Positions 51,581-60,197 of a stretch of DNA of 64,000 nucleotides are shown in pieces. The notes under the pieces were generated by a model, which saw only the letters and a list, made by a program, of their open reading frames with translations, was not told where the DNA came from and made no database searches. Source of the DNA: Sneathiella sp. P13V-1 (GTDB lineage: Bacteria > Pseudomonadota > Alphaproteobacteria > Sneathiellales > Sneathiellaceae); the NCBI RefSeq assembly GCF_015143595.1, contig NZ_WYEU01000004.1:1-64000 (forward strand), written 5' to 3'. Position 1 is the stretch's first letter. Each line of letters opens with the position of its first letter. Made by a program: the position numbers and the translations under genes.

Positions 51581-52342
51581 TTAGAATGGGAAGATGATAT
51601 CGAATAGTTGTTGTCCGTAACGGGCTTGCTGAACATCTGTCAGGTGGCCACGTCCGCCATAGGCAACTCTTGCCTCTGCGATTTTTGAACTGTCTATAGT
51701 GTTGCCAGAGGATATATCTTCTGGGCGGATAACGCCGGTTACATAAAGGTCGCGGCTTTCAAAATTGACACGAACTTCCTGTTTGCCGGAAATCACCATA
51801 TTTCCGTTTGGCAGTACCTGTGTAACGATCGCGGCAATCTCCAGTTCAATAGTCTCGTTGCGGGTAACCGCACCGGTTCCGTTCACAGAATGCTCGCTGC
51901 CCAGATCCGCCAAGGAGGCAGGGTTTACAGCTTCGGGCAGAACTTTGGCAAGTTGGCTTTCAAGGCCCAACAAGGCGGTTGTGTTCGCCGTTTCTGCTGT
52001 AGAACGGCTTGTGGATGTTGAATTGTTCAAAGTTGCTTTGTCTTCAATCTTCACATTAACTGTCAAGATGTCGCCGATACGACTGGCGCGCTGATCTTTA
52101 AAGAAGGCGCGGGAGCCAGGCCGCCAAAGGGAATTGGCTTGTTTCAGGACCGGCTCAGGGCGTGGCATTGGCAGCGAGACCGGTTGATAGTTTTTAGATG
52201 TCATTGGGTTTTCAATTTGGGACAGCGGAGGTTCCGATCCAATTGAAGCGATACGGCTATACGCGTTACAGCCGGCAAGAGTGGCGACCAATCCAAGAAG
52301 GGCTGTTGAGCGAACTATTTTTTTAAGTGCTGTGTGGTTCAT
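51581..52342 (-). CDS. flgH: Flagellar L-ring protein FlgH
   Basis: A 253-residue outer-membrane lipoprotein forming the L-ring around the flagellar rod. The lipobox LAGC places the lipid on Cys25. Later motifs SLWRPGSRAFFKDQRASRIGDILTV and VSGVIRPEDI-like VTGVIRPEDISSGNTIDS are typical. It is last in the minus-strand operon flgF-flgG-flgA-flgH, twelve bases after flgA, with GGAG before the ATG. Confidence 0.95.
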   Translation of the reverse strand: MNHTALKKIVRSTALLGLVATLAGCNAYSRIASIGSEPPLSQIENPMTSKNYQPVSLPMPRPEPVLKQANSLWRPGSRAFFKDQRASRIGDILTVNVKIEDKATLNNSTSTSRSTAETANTTALLGLESQLAKVLPEAVNPASLADLGSEHSVNGTGAVTRNETIELEIAAIVTQVLPNGNMVISGKQEVRVNFESRDLYVTGVIRPEDISSGNTIDSSKIAEARVAYGGRGHLTDVQQARYGQQLFDIIFPF

Positions 52343-52354
52343 TTTTAATCTCCA

Positions 52355-53314
52355 CTATTGGATTGTTGCCAGGCGTTGCTGGGCGGTAATGATGCGGACT
52401 TGCTGGTCATCAATGACTTCTGCCTGAATGACTTTACGGCTGTGAGCGTTTTCAACACGGATTATGTCACCTTCTGAGCCGTTCTCCAGGGCTCTTCCTG
52501 TCATGGTGAGGGCGATTCCGCCGCGTTTGAAGATCACAGAGATGATTTTGCCTTTAGCGATGGTCACAGGATCACCAAGGTTGTTGAGGTGGAAGGTGCC
52601 GCCTGCTCGCATAGAGCGGCGGGGGGACTTACCTACTAGTTCGTCAACATCTAGAACGATATTACGTCCAACTCGGTTTTTACGAACCAGTTGAAATTCC
52701 ACATCTTGCTCACGGATTTTTTCTCCAGTCCGAATAAGGCGGGTGCTTACGGGAACCATTGCTTGTGGGTAAAATTTGCCTACAACACGGTAGTTAGTCG
52801 CGTTATCTGAATTTGCAGGCGCAGAAATTATCGCGCTAAAGCTGTTTTTCCGCTCGTTATAGGATAGGCTCTCCACAACAATTTCAGGCTCGTCCAGAAC
52901 GCTAATCTGAATTTTTGTAAAACGGCTCGGCATATCCAACTCAAACTGATCTGTGGCCAGTTCCATTTCCAAGGCTGCACGAATATGCTCCTCGACCCGT
53001 TCTTGCGGAATGATCTGGCCTTTGCGAAGAACAGAAATCATGGAAACAGATCGTGTAGGTTGCCAATCCAGACCGTGTTTTTGCGCGACAAAGGCGACCG
53101 ATGACGCTTTAAAAGAAACGGTTTTTCCGGGCGCAGGGGAAGCGGCAATCACGTAGTCAGATTTTTCACCTACTCCTGTAAATATATCACCAAAGGTAAT
53201 GTTTTCCCCTTCCACAACCGGCTTGGATTTAAGCGTAACGGTGTTTGCCGCAGAGGCCGTCATAGCCCCCATAAGACAGGAAATGAAAAGGATAAAGATG
53301 CCGATATGTTTCAT
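52355..53314 (-). CDS. flgA: Flagellar P-ring assembly protein FlgA
   Basis: A 319-residue periplasmic chaperone for FlgI. It has an N-terminal signal peptide (IGIFILFISCLMGAMTASA), an N-terminal domain to about 190, and the SAF/ChapFlgA domain near the end (FYPQAMVPVSTRLIRTGEKI; SPRRSMRAGGTFHLNNL; VIFKRGGIALTMTGRALENG). The extra N-terminal region makes it longer than enterobacterial FlgA, as usual in alphaproteobacteria. flgI is not in the window. Confidence 0.93.
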   Translation of the reverse strand: MKHIGIFILFISCLMGAMTASAANTVTLKSKPVVEGENITFGDIFTGVGEKSDYVIAASPAPGKTVSFKASSVAFVAQKHGLDWQPTRSVSMISVLRKGQIIPQERVEEHIRAALEMELATDQFELDMPSRFTKIQISVLDEPEIVVESLSYNERKNSFSAIISAPANSDNATNYRVVGKFYPQAMVPVSTRLIRTGEKIREQDVEFQLVRKNRVGRNIVLDVDELVGKSPRRSMRAGGTFHLNNLGDPVTIAKGKIISVIFKRGGIALTMTGRALENGSEGDIIRVENAHSRKVIQAEVIDDQQVRIITAQQRLATIQ

Positions 53315-53342
53315 AACTGGACCTCTATTCTAGGGTTCAAGC

Positions 53343-54128
53343 TTATCTAAGCTGGTTGGTTACAGACATCATTTCGTCTGCTGTGGTGATGACTTTTGAA
53401 TTCATCTCGTATGCCCGTTGCGCGCTGATCAAAGAAGTGATCTCACCAACTGCATTAACATTGGATGTTTCAAGGTAACCCTGACGAACGGTACCAAAAC
53501 CAACAGATCCCGGAACACCAACACTTGGGGCGCCGGATGCTGGACTCTCGGTATAAAGGTTGTCACCCATTGGCTGTAGACCTGCTTCGTTGAAGAAAAT
53601 CGCCAAGTCAATCTGTCCAACTGTTTGAAGGGCGACCTGTCCATCAAGTTGAACCTGCACTTCACCGCTTGTGTTGACTTCAACGCTAATGGCGTCTTGC
53701 GGAACTGTGATGCTTGGCAGAACGGTATAACCGTCTTGCGTTACAATCTCGCCGGTTGGACTTACCTGGAAGGAGCCTGCACGAGTGTAGGCTTCATCAC
53801 CGCTTGGCAAAAGAACGCGGAAGTAACCTTCGCCTTGAATGGCAAGATCGTAGGTGTTCTGGGTTGCTTCCATGCCACCTTGGTCGGTGATGCGGTATAC
53901 GGATGCAGTTTTCACACCAACACCGATCTGAATACCTGAGGGAACGATGGTTCCGGCATCCGATGAGGAAGCACCTGCACGGCGCATATCCTGATATAGA
54001 AGGTCCTGAAATTCTGCCCGTTGGCGTTTGAAGCCAGTTGTGGTCATGTTCGCGATGTTATTGGAGATGACATCAACATTAAGCTGTTGAGCCAACATAC
54101 CTGTGGAAGCTGTTCCTAGTGCACGCAT
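53343..54128 (-). CDS. flgG: Flagellar distal rod protein FlgG
   Basis: A 261-residue rod protein with the conserved start (MRALGTASTGMLAQQLNVDVISNNIANM), central GEGYFRVLLPSGDEAYTRAGSF and C-terminal helix (SNVNAVGEITSLISAQRAYEMNSK). It forms the outer part of the axial rod and lies 14 bases after flgF. Confidence 0.97.
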   Translation of the reverse strand: MRALGTASTGMLAQQLNVDVISNNIANMTTTGFKRQRAEFQDLLYQDMRRAGASSSDAGTIVPSGIQIGVGVKTASVYRITDQGGMEATQNTYDLAIQGEGYFRVLLPSGDEAYTRAGSFQVSPTGEIVTQDGYTVLPSITVPQDAISVEVNTSGEVQVQLDGQVALQTVGQIDLAIFFNEAGLQPMGDNLYTESPASGAPSVGVPGSVGFGTVRQGYLETSNVNAVGEITSLISAQRAYEMNSKVITTADEMMSVTNQLR

Positions 54129-54142
54129 TACTTAATCCTCTC

Positions 54143-54865
54143 CTAATTCATCGCCGGTAGTTCTTCGATGGCTTTCATCTGCATTTCGTGTTCTGCATCC
54201 AAAAGTTTCTGCGCGGCTTGATAGGTCCGCATAATTTCGATCATGGTTGTCATTTCCAAAACGGGTGTGACATTGGAGCCTTCAAGAGACCCCTGCATGA
54301 TACGGCTTTCTTCAGCGGGGATTGGGGCGGCACCATTTGGATTATAGTAACCGTTACCTTCCTGCTTCATGATCTGTTCGTTGTCGAAACGGTATAGTTG
54401 GATTTTTACAGTATCTTCTGTCCCGAGGTTGACCGTGCCGTCACTTGCAATTTCGATATTGGGGTTGGAGAGTTCTACCTGAATACGATCATTCCGATCG
54501 TCAACCAGATAATCACCAGCGGCAGTGATGACATTGCCTTCAGTATCGAATTTGAAGTTACCGTTTCGCGTATAACGAATACCCTGATCGGTTTGGATGG
54601 AGAAGTACCCATCCCCGCTAATTGCCAGATCAAGCGGACGACCAGTTTCCGTAAATGTACCTTCTGTACGATCGTGGTAAACACCGTAATCCTGTACGAA
54701 CGCCATCTTGTCCTTAAATGGTTCGTCAACCAGATATTCCTGAAATACTGGACGAACAACCTTGTAGGCTGTGGTGTTCATATTGGCGATGTTGTTGGCA
54801 ACAATATCAAGGTGCCGTTTTAGCGCCATTTGTTGCGACAATCCGATGTAGACTGCATTTTCCAT
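54143..54865 (-). CDS. flgF: Flagellar proximal rod protein FlgF
   Basis: A 240-residue rod protein (YIGLSQQMALKRHLDIVANNIANMNT; SGDGYFSIQTDQGIRYTRNGNF; C-terminal VLEMTTMIEIMRTYQAAQKL). It is the first gene of the minus-strand operon, with GGAG before the ATG and a strong sigma-54 promoter match about 45 bases upstream. Confidence 0.95.
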   Translation of the reverse strand: MENAVYIGLSQQMALKRHLDIVANNIANMNTTAYKVVRPVFQEYLVDEPFKDKMAFVQDYGVYHDRTEGTFTETGRPLDLAISGDGYFSIQTDQGIRYTRNGNFKFDTEGNVITAAGDYLVDDRNDRIQVELSNPNIEIASDGTVNLGTEDTVKIQLYRFDNEQIMKQEGNGYYNPNGAAPIPAEESRIMQGSLEGSNVTPVLEMTTMIEIMRTYQAAQKLLDAEHEMQMKAIEELPAMN

Positions 54866-54909
54866 TTACGTCTCCGCCCTTTTGGCAAATAAATCGATGC
54901 CATACCATA

Positions 54910-54926
54910 TGCACGTATCGTGCCAA
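54910..54926 (-). promoter_or_regulatory. Sigma-54 promoter of flgFGAH
   Basis: The minus strand reads TTGGCACGATACGTGCA, matching YTGGCACGRNNNTTGCW at every defined base except one (G for T). The GG and GC pairs have the required spacing. The predicted transcript start is about 35 bases before flgF. No matching site was found on the plus strand for fliL. Two TTAAC half-sites near 55054 and 55103 are not at CtrA full-site spacing. Confidence 0.8.
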
Positions 54927-55163
54927 ATAAATTATGCAGTTAAATCATATATTTATGGGTATTCGGCAATATTGGGGAGGCGGCTGAATAGGTATAATCA
55001 GCCGAAAGGGCGGAAAAAAATTCCATTGCTGTTACTTCCGGTTGAATTTATGGTTAACGGAACGAAAAAAATGTGAGAAAAGCTAATTCGTGCAACCTCT
55101 TGTTAACCAAGTTTTCATAGACTGAACAAAATTTTTGCATGAGTTTTCATTCTAGAGGCCTTT

Positions 55164-55682
55164 ATGTCAGACGAAAATGAAGCACCAGAAGGTGAAGATG
55201 GTGAAGAGAAGGTCAAGAAGAAGGGCTTAAGTGGTAAGGCGCTTATTCTCTTTATTGTTCTACCAATTCTGCTGATAGGTGGCGGCGTAGGCGGTGCTTT
55301 TTTCGCAGGCGTGTTCGATAGCGAAGAGACAACTGAGGAAGTTGTCGAAGAGGAAGTCGTTGAGGAAGTTGACAAGGTTGTCGTTTTTTACGATATGCCT
55401 GAGCTTCTCGTAAACTTAAGTGTGTCTGGTAACAAAACTGCATTTCTCAAGCTGGGCGTCTCACTTGAGCTGGACGATGAGACTGTTCTTCCAGAACTTG
55501 AAAAGCTGTTGCCTCGGGTTATGGATAATTTTCAGGTCTACCTTCGCGAGTTGCGCCCATCAGACCTTCAGGGGTCAGCGGGCATCTATAGACTTAAAGA
55601 AGAGTTGCTGTATCGCATAAACAGCTCGGTTAAACCTATACAGGTCAAGGATGTCCTGTTTAAGGAAATGTTGGTTCAGTAG
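55164..55682 (+). CDS. fliL: Flagellar basal body-associated protein FliL
   Basis: A 172-residue inner-membrane protein. An acidic cytoplasmic start (SDENEAPEGEDGEE), one membrane helix at about 28-53 (ALILFIVLPILLIGGGVGG), a run of Glu/Val residues, and the periplasmic FliL domain (VNLSVSGNKTAFLKLGVSLEL; VYLRELRPSDLQGSAGIYRLKEELL). FliL sits around the stator and supports torque. It heads the plus-strand motility operon, eight bases before fliM. Confidence 0.94.
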   Translation: MSDENEAPEGEDGEEKVKKKGLSGKALILFIVLPILLIGGGVGGAFFAGVFDSEETTEEVVEEEVVEEVDKVVVFYDMPELLVNLSVSGNKTAFLKLGVSLELDDETVLPELEKLLPRVMDNFQVYLRELRPSDLQGSAGIYRLKEELLYRINSSVKPIQVKDVLFKEMLVQ

Positions 55683-55690
55683 GAGTATCC

Positions 55691-56875
55691 ATGACTGACG
55701 AAGAAGAAATGGATATGGCTGCTGCCATGGCAGCCGAAGAAGACGGCGAGATGGACATGGCCGCGGCTATGGCTGCGGACGAAGAAATGGATATGGCTGC
55801 CGCTATGGGCGGGGGCGGCGATGACATGGACATGGCCGCAGCCATGGGCGGTGAAGCCGAAGCAGAAGAAGAGGCGCCTGGCGGTGCCAGCATCAATGAA
55901 GCTGCAAGTGGTGGCGCAACCCGTGTTCTGAACCAGGACGAAATTGATAGCCTTCTCGGTTTTGATATGGACGGTGATGGCGGTGGCGATAAGTCCGGCA
56001 TTAAAGCCATTATCAACTCTGCCCTTGTCAACTATGAACGTCTTCCAATGCTTGAGGTGGTCTTTGACCGCCTTGTCCGTATGATGACGACATCTCTTCG
56101 CAACTTTACGTCCGATAATGTGGAAGTCAGCCTCGACAATATTACATCCATTCGTTTCGGTGATTATCTGAACTCAATCCCTTTGCCTGCGATCCTTAGT
56201 GTGTTCAGAGCGGAAGAGTGGGATAACTATGGACTGATCATGGTCGACAGTTCATTGATTTACTCAATCGTGGATGTGTTGCTCGGCGGGCGCCGAGGAA
56301 CTGCGGCTATGAGAATTGAAGGCCGACCTTATACGACAATTGAACGAAATCTTGTAGAGCGGATGGTCAGTGTTATCCTCGCCGATATGTCCGCTGCATT
56401 TGAGCCTTTGAGCCCGGTAAGTTTCAGGCAGGAACGTGTGGAGACCAACCCACGTTTTGCAACAATCGCGCGTCCAGCGAACGCTGCCATTTTAATCAAG
56501 CTACGGATTGATATGGAAGATCGCGGTGGTCGTTTGGAACTCTTGTTGCCATACGCCACACTCGAGCCCGTTCGTGAACTTCTGCTGCAAATGTTCATGG
56601 GTGAGAAATTTGGTCGTGACAGTATTTGGGAAAACCATCTGGCGACGGAACTATGGGCGACTGAGGTTGATATTCTGGCTGTCCTTGATGAGCAGGAATT
56701 GTCACTCAATCGCATTTTGAACCTTGAAATCGGCGATACGATCATGCTGAACGCGTCACCGGCAAGTCCTGTTATTCTTCGCTGTGGCGGTATCGGCATG
56801 GTGTCCGGCAAGATGGGTCGTTCAGGGCAGAATATTGCCGTTAAGGTGGACAAGACGCTTCGCAACCTAGGGTAA
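55691..56875 (+). CDS. fliM: Flagellar motor switch protein FliM with a repeat-bearing N-terminus
   Basis: A 394-residue C-ring protein. Residues 1-60 are an acidic Met/Ala-rich extension with four MDMAAAM repeats. The CheY-binding peptide LNQDEIDSLLGF follows at 80-91, much further in than in E. coli, where it is at the very start. The core FliM domain follows (LVRMMTTSLRNFT; ILSVFRAEEWDNYGLIMVDSSLI; TNPRFATIARPANAAILIKL) and the C-terminal SpoA domain (LNLEIGDTIMLN). It switches rotation when phospho-CheY binds. It is part of the fliL to TPR-protein operon. Confidence 0.95.
   Translation: MTDEEEMDMAAAMAAEEDGEMDMAAAMAADEEMDMAAAMGGGGDDMDMAAAMGGEAEAEEEAPGGASINEAASGGATRVLNQDEIDSLLGFDMDGDGGGDKSGIKAIINSALVNYERLPMLEVVFDRLVRMMTTSLRNFTSDNVEVSLDNITSIRFGDYLNSIPLPAILSVFRAEEWDNYGLIMVDSSLIYSIVDVLLGGRRGTAAMRIEGRPYTTIERNLVERMVSVILADMSAAFEPLSPVSFRQERVETNPRFATIARPANAAILIKLRIDMEDRGGRLELLLPYATLEPVRELLLQMFMGEKFGRDSIWENHLATELWATEVDILAVLDEQELSLNRILNLEIGDTIMLNASPASPVILRCGGIGMVSGKMGRSGQNIAVKVDKTLRNLG
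55709..55846 (+). repeat. Four in-frame MDMAAAM repeats in fliM
   Basis: The peptide MDMAAAM is encoded at FliM residues 7-13, 21-27, 33-39 and 46-52, with acidic or Gly spacers of five to seven residues. The codons differ between copies, so the repeats are not recent exact duplications. Confidence 0.85.
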
Positions 56876-56880
56876 GTGTT

Positions 56881-57336
56881 ATGGCAGAGTTTTTGAGTAT
56901 TCCTGTTTTATTGGACCTGTTACTGATTTTCATGCTGGGCGCAACGATTGCCTATTGTGTCAACCTAAGCCGCAAATTATCGGTTATGAGGGATGCTCAG
57001 CAGGAGTTACATAAAGTTGCTGAAGACTTTGATCGTGCGATTGTCCGGTCAAAATTGGGAATTGAAGAACTGAAAAGTGCCAGTGAGACCATCGGGCAGG
57101 ATCTACAACAGGAATTGGATGAAGCCAAAGGTTTGCTCGAAGAGTTAAAACTTATCAATGCTTCCAGTTCTCGAATTGCAGATAAATTGCAGGAAAGCGT
57201 GGATGGCTCTGGACGCCAGATCGCCTCTCGCCAAGAAGATACAGCTACAGATTCTTCTGAGGAAACCAGCAGTGGCATTGAGCCGAGAACAGAAGCTGAG
57301 CGCGAACTTCTCCAAATGTTGACAAAATCCAAGTAA
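56881..57336 (+). CDS. DUF6468 flagellar-cluster protein
   Basis: A 151-residue protein with one N-terminal membrane helix (LLDLLLIFMLGATIAYCVNL), a long coiled coil (residues 30-110) and a polar tail ending AERELLQMLTKSK. This matches DUF6468, found between fliM and motE in alphaproteobacterial flagellar operons. The exact role is unknown; the membrane anchor plus coiled coil suggests a link between the C-ring and the membrane. It begins five bases after the fliM stop. Confidence 0.85.
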   Translation: MAEFLSIPVLLDLLLIFMLGATIAYCVNLSRKLSVMRDAQQELHKVAEDFDRAIVRSKLGIEELKSASETIGQDLQQELDEAKGLLEELKLINASSSRIADKLQESVDGSGRQIASRQEDTATDSSEETSSGIEPRTEAERELLQMLTKSK

Positions 57337-57349
57337 CAGGGGCAACGCG

Positions 57350-58027
57350 ATGATGAGACATATTCGAATATTGCCTGTTACCATTTTAGCGATGATTATG
57401 GTTTTTGGCCTGAAACTTGGTAGTTTCTATTCTACGACGAAAGAAAATATCCTGTCGTTGGAAGTTACAGGTGTGCAGGCGCAGGAAGAAAAGAAAGAAG
57501 TTGATGCCAGCACAGAAGGTGATGGCACAGGTGAAACTTCAGCTACTGATGATACAGCTACTCCCAAGGAGAAAAATGAAGAAGCAGATATCGATGTTAC
57601 GAACTTAAGTGCCAGTGAAATTGAAGTTTTGCAGCGCCTTGTCGAGCGTCGTGATCAGCTGGAGGCCAGATCTGTAGAACTTGACCTGCGGGAAAATCTT
57701 CTGAAAGCTACTGAAAAACGCATTGATACCAAGATTGCGAAGCTGAAAGAGATAGAAGCAACAATTGCAGAGCTTTTGAAGAAATATGACAAGCAGGAGC
57801 TTGAAAAGCTGAAAAGTCTTGTGGCTATCTACGAGAAAATGAAACCAAAAGATGCAGCGCGGATCTTTAATTCTCTGGATATGGAAGTGTTGCTGGATGT
57901 CAGTGGTTTGATGAAGGAGTCAAAACTGGCTGCCATATTGGGCAAGATGAACGGTGCCAGAGCTAAAGAACTAACTGTCGAGTTGGCGACAAGGAAACAA
58001 TTGCCAGAGGTTGGGAAAGGGAGCTAA
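57350..58027 (+). CDS. motE: MotE-like stator chaperone
   Basis: A 225-residue protein. An N-terminal signal or anchor (LPVTILAMIMVFGLKLG) is followed by an acidic linker, a coiled coil (about 90-155), and a C-terminal MgtE-N-like helical domain (IYEKMKPKDAARIFNSLDMEVLLDVSGLM; LGKMNGARAKELTVELA). MotE is known as a periplasmic chaperone for a MotC-type partner in rhizobia. The gene order fliM-DUF6468-motE supports a motility role. Two adjacent ATGs (57350 and 57353) are possible starts. Confidence 0.85.
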   Translation: MMRHIRILPVTILAMIMVFGLKLGSFYSTTKENILSLEVTGVQAQEEKKEVDASTEGDGTGETSATDDTATPKEKNEEADIDVTNLSASEIEVLQRLVERRDQLEARSVELDLRENLLKATEKRIDTKIAKLKEIEATIAELLKKYDKQELEKLKSLVAIYEKMKPKDAARIFNSLDMEVLLDVSGLMKESKLAAILGKMNGARAKELTVELATRKQLPEVGKGS

Positions 58028-58108
58028 ACGAAGAGCCGTCTTTACCAGCATTTAACCTATAGTAACTAGGTTGAAAGGCTGGGCGAAGCTTTTCTAGCAG
58101 GTGAAAAA

Positions 58109-58771
58109 ATGGATTCAGCCGCATTTGCAAAACATTTATCTGACCGGGTTGACGCAATTCGTGAAACTCATGGGGAAATGGTCAATATCGGTGATGTTGC
58201 TGATTTGGTCGGAACCCTGATGGAAAATATGGAAGGGGATATTTCTGCGCAAGATATCCATATCCACCACCAAATCTTTGAACTTGTCGAATTTATCAAG
58301 AAAGCACGCGGTGAAATTGCCGCATTGCAGCCGCAAGAAATCAATGAACAGCACATTCCCGCGGCGACCGACGAATTAAGCGCGATTGTTGAAGCCACCG
58401 AAGAAGCAACGAATACCATTTTGGATGCTGCGGAAAAGCTTGGTGAAATCGGTGCAGAAGTTGGAGGGGAACAGGAAGAGAAAATCACAGATGTGATAAC
58501 AAGTATCTACGAAGCTTCAAACTTCCAGGATATTACTGGCCAACGTATCAACAAGGTAGTGTCTACGCTTAAGCATATTGAAACGACAATTAACAAAATG
58601 GCACAATCTATCGGTGCTGAGATCAATGCAGATGCGGAGAGAAAAGATATCGGGGACGACCTGAAAGTAAATGACGAGCGTGCAGATGCAGATTTACTGA
58701 ACGGTCCGCAACTTGAAGGCGATGGCGTTTCTCAAGATGAAATTGATGCTTTGTTGGCCAGCTTTGATTAG
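58109..58771 (+). CDS. cheZ: Chemotaxis protein phosphatase CheZ
   Basis: A 220-residue helical protein that removes phosphate from CheY-P. The active segment NFQDITGQ carries the catalytic Asp141 and Gln145 (EYxxxQ-type QDxTGQ of CheZ). The C-terminal peptide SQDEIDALLASFD (208-220) is the CheY-docking tail and nearly repeats the FliM CheY-binding peptide. It sits in the motility operon between motE and the first motB-like gene. Confidence 0.9.
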   Translation: MDSAAFAKHLSDRVDAIRETHGEMVNIGDVADLVGTLMENMEGDISAQDIHIHHQIFELVEFIKKARGEIAALQPQEINEQHIPAATDELSAIVEATEEATNTILDAAEKLGEIGAEVGGEQEEKITDVITSIYEASNFQDITGQRINKVVSTLKHIETTINKMAQSIGAEINADAERKDIGDDLKVNDERADADLLNGPQLEGDGVSQDEIDALLASFD

Positions 58772-58788
58772 GTGACTTTAGAGGAATA

Positions 58789-59472
58789 ATGGAAGAGCAA
58801 CTGGTAGAATCAAATGAAACGCGACATGGCAACAACAATACAGCGATCGTTTTCGTCTCCCTGTATTTTTTGCTGCTGGCGTTTTTTATCTACCTGACTT
58901 CCATTTCAGTTCCAAAAGAAGATAGAATTCAAAAGGTTATCGGGAGTATTGAAGTAACTTTCTCAGGCGAGAAAGTCACGCCTTCTTATATTTCGGAACC
59001 TAATGTGCCGGGTTCTGACTTAGGGTTGGCTCAGTTCCACGCTGAGCTTAGACAAGTTTTCGAAGCCGCCATCCCGCTTGTTGAAAATGAAGTAAATGAA
59101 GAAGGGGCGCAGCTTCTATTTAGAGTTCCAGTTAGTCAACTCTATGTTAGAGGAGAAGTAGCATACCGCGAAAATCGCGAAGAGCTTTTCTCTGAAGTTG
59201 CCCGTATCCTTGTAAAACGTGCCAGTGTTCAGCCAACAGATGTTGAACTCCTCTATGACCAGTCAATTAACCTGCCGAAAAGCAACTCCTTGGAAGGGGA
59301 TCTCTCCGTTAAGAGGTTAGGGCATCTTGTAAGCTCGTTTCTCGATAAAGGTGTCGCAAAACGTAATATTTTTATCGGATTAGGTGAGCAAGGACGTGAT
59401 GAAGTAATCTTTCGGTTCTATGAGCGCAATGCTGTCACAAATTTGTTTTTTGAGGAGGCCCCAGTGCAATGA
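58789..59472 (+). CDS. MotB-like protein lacking the proton-binding aspartate
   Basis: A 227-residue inner-membrane protein with one N-terminal helix (AIVFVSLYFLLLAFFIYL). Through residues 15-33 it aligns without gaps to the next gene's MotB helix (NN at 15-16, LLLAFF at 28-33), but residue 24 is Ser instead of the proton-carrying Asp. The periplasmic part ends in a degenerate OmpA-like region (SVKRLGHLVSSFLDKG; GLGEQGRDEVIFRFYERN). It cannot carry protons by itself in the usual way; a partner or structural role with the following MotB is likely. The stop overlaps the motB start (ATGA). GAGG precedes the ATG. Confidence 0.75.
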   Translation: MEEQLVESNETRHGNNNTAIVFVSLYFLLLAFFIYLTSISVPKEDRIQKVIGSIEVTFSGEKVTPSYISEPNVPGSDLGLAQFHAELRQVFEAAIPLVENEVNEEGAQLLFRVPVSQLYVRGEVAYRENREELFSEVARILVKRASVQPTDVELLYDQSINLPKSNSLEGDLSVKRLGHLVSSFLDKGVAKRNIFIGLGEQGRDEVIFRFYERNAVTNLFFEEAPVQ

Positions 59473-60191
59473 TTACTGATGCCATTTTCCCTCATAAGAA
59501 AAGAAAAAGGAACAATATCTGGCTAACCTCATTGGCTGATTTGCTCGCTTTGCTGCTTGCCTTCTTTGTTTTGGTGTTTTCCATGAATGAGGTTCACAAA
59601 GACAAATGGATGAACATTACAGAGTTGCTCGGACAAAAATTGAATGATGCGACAACCTCTAACGAAGAAGGGCTTGCGGCCGATAAGAATGTTGAATTGT
59701 TCAAAGAGCAAAAAGCTTTTGATCTGGACTATCTGGAAAACATCCTCAAAGCTAAAATAACGTCAAATGAAGTGCTGAAAGACGCCAATATTTTCCATTC
59801 AAGCGGTCGCCTCATCATTTCATTTGCTGGCACATCCTATTTTGAAAGCGGTAGTGTGACGCTGTCGGAAAATCTGGATCAAGCAGTTCGGCTTTTAGGT
59901 GAAAGCCTAAGATATGTAAAGAACAGGGTGGAGGTGTACGGGCACTCCGATCCTTCCGTGGCCGCACAAACGTCAAAAGAAGATTTGGGGAATTGGGGAT
60001 TGTCTCTGTCTCGCGCCCTTTCTGTGGCAGATGGTCTCAAGCGGGCGGGATACAGTTTCCCGGTGCAAGCCTTTGGTATGTCAGATTCCCGTTTCTTTGA
60101 ACTTTCAGGAAATTTGTCTGAAGAGGAAAGATATTCACTTGCTAGGCGTGTAGATATTGTTATCCGTGAAGCAGAAGGACGAGGTCGTTAA
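59469..60191 (+). CDS. motB: Flagellar stator protein MotB
   Basis: A 240-residue stator subunit. The N-terminus is basic (HKKRKRNN), and the single helix WLTSLADLLALLLAFFVLVFSM carries the essential Asp24. A linker follows, then the OmpA-like peptidoglycan-binding domain (VEVYGHSDPS; NWGLSLSRALSVADGLKRAG). It anchors the torque-generating complex to the cell wall. No motA is adjacent, so its partner must be encoded elsewhere. Translation is coupled to the preceding MotB-like gene by a four-base overlap. Confidence 0.9.
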   Translation: MITDAIFPHKKRKRNNIWLTSLADLLALLLAFFVLVFSMNEVHKDKWMNITELLGQKLNDATTSNEEGLAADKNVELFKEQKAFDLDYLENILKAKITSNEVLKDANIFHSSGRLIISFAGTSYFESGSVTLSENLDQAVRLLGESLRYVKNRVEVYGHSDPSVAAQTSKEDLGNWGLSLSRALSVADGLKRAGYSFPVQAFGMSDSRFFELSGNLSEEERYSLARRVDIVIREAEGRGR

Positions 60192-60197
60192 AGCGAG

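Noticed and set aside
55040-55110. CtrA full site in the flgF-fliL gap
   Set aside because: Two TTAAC half-sites are present, but neither pairs with a second TTAA at seven-base spacing.
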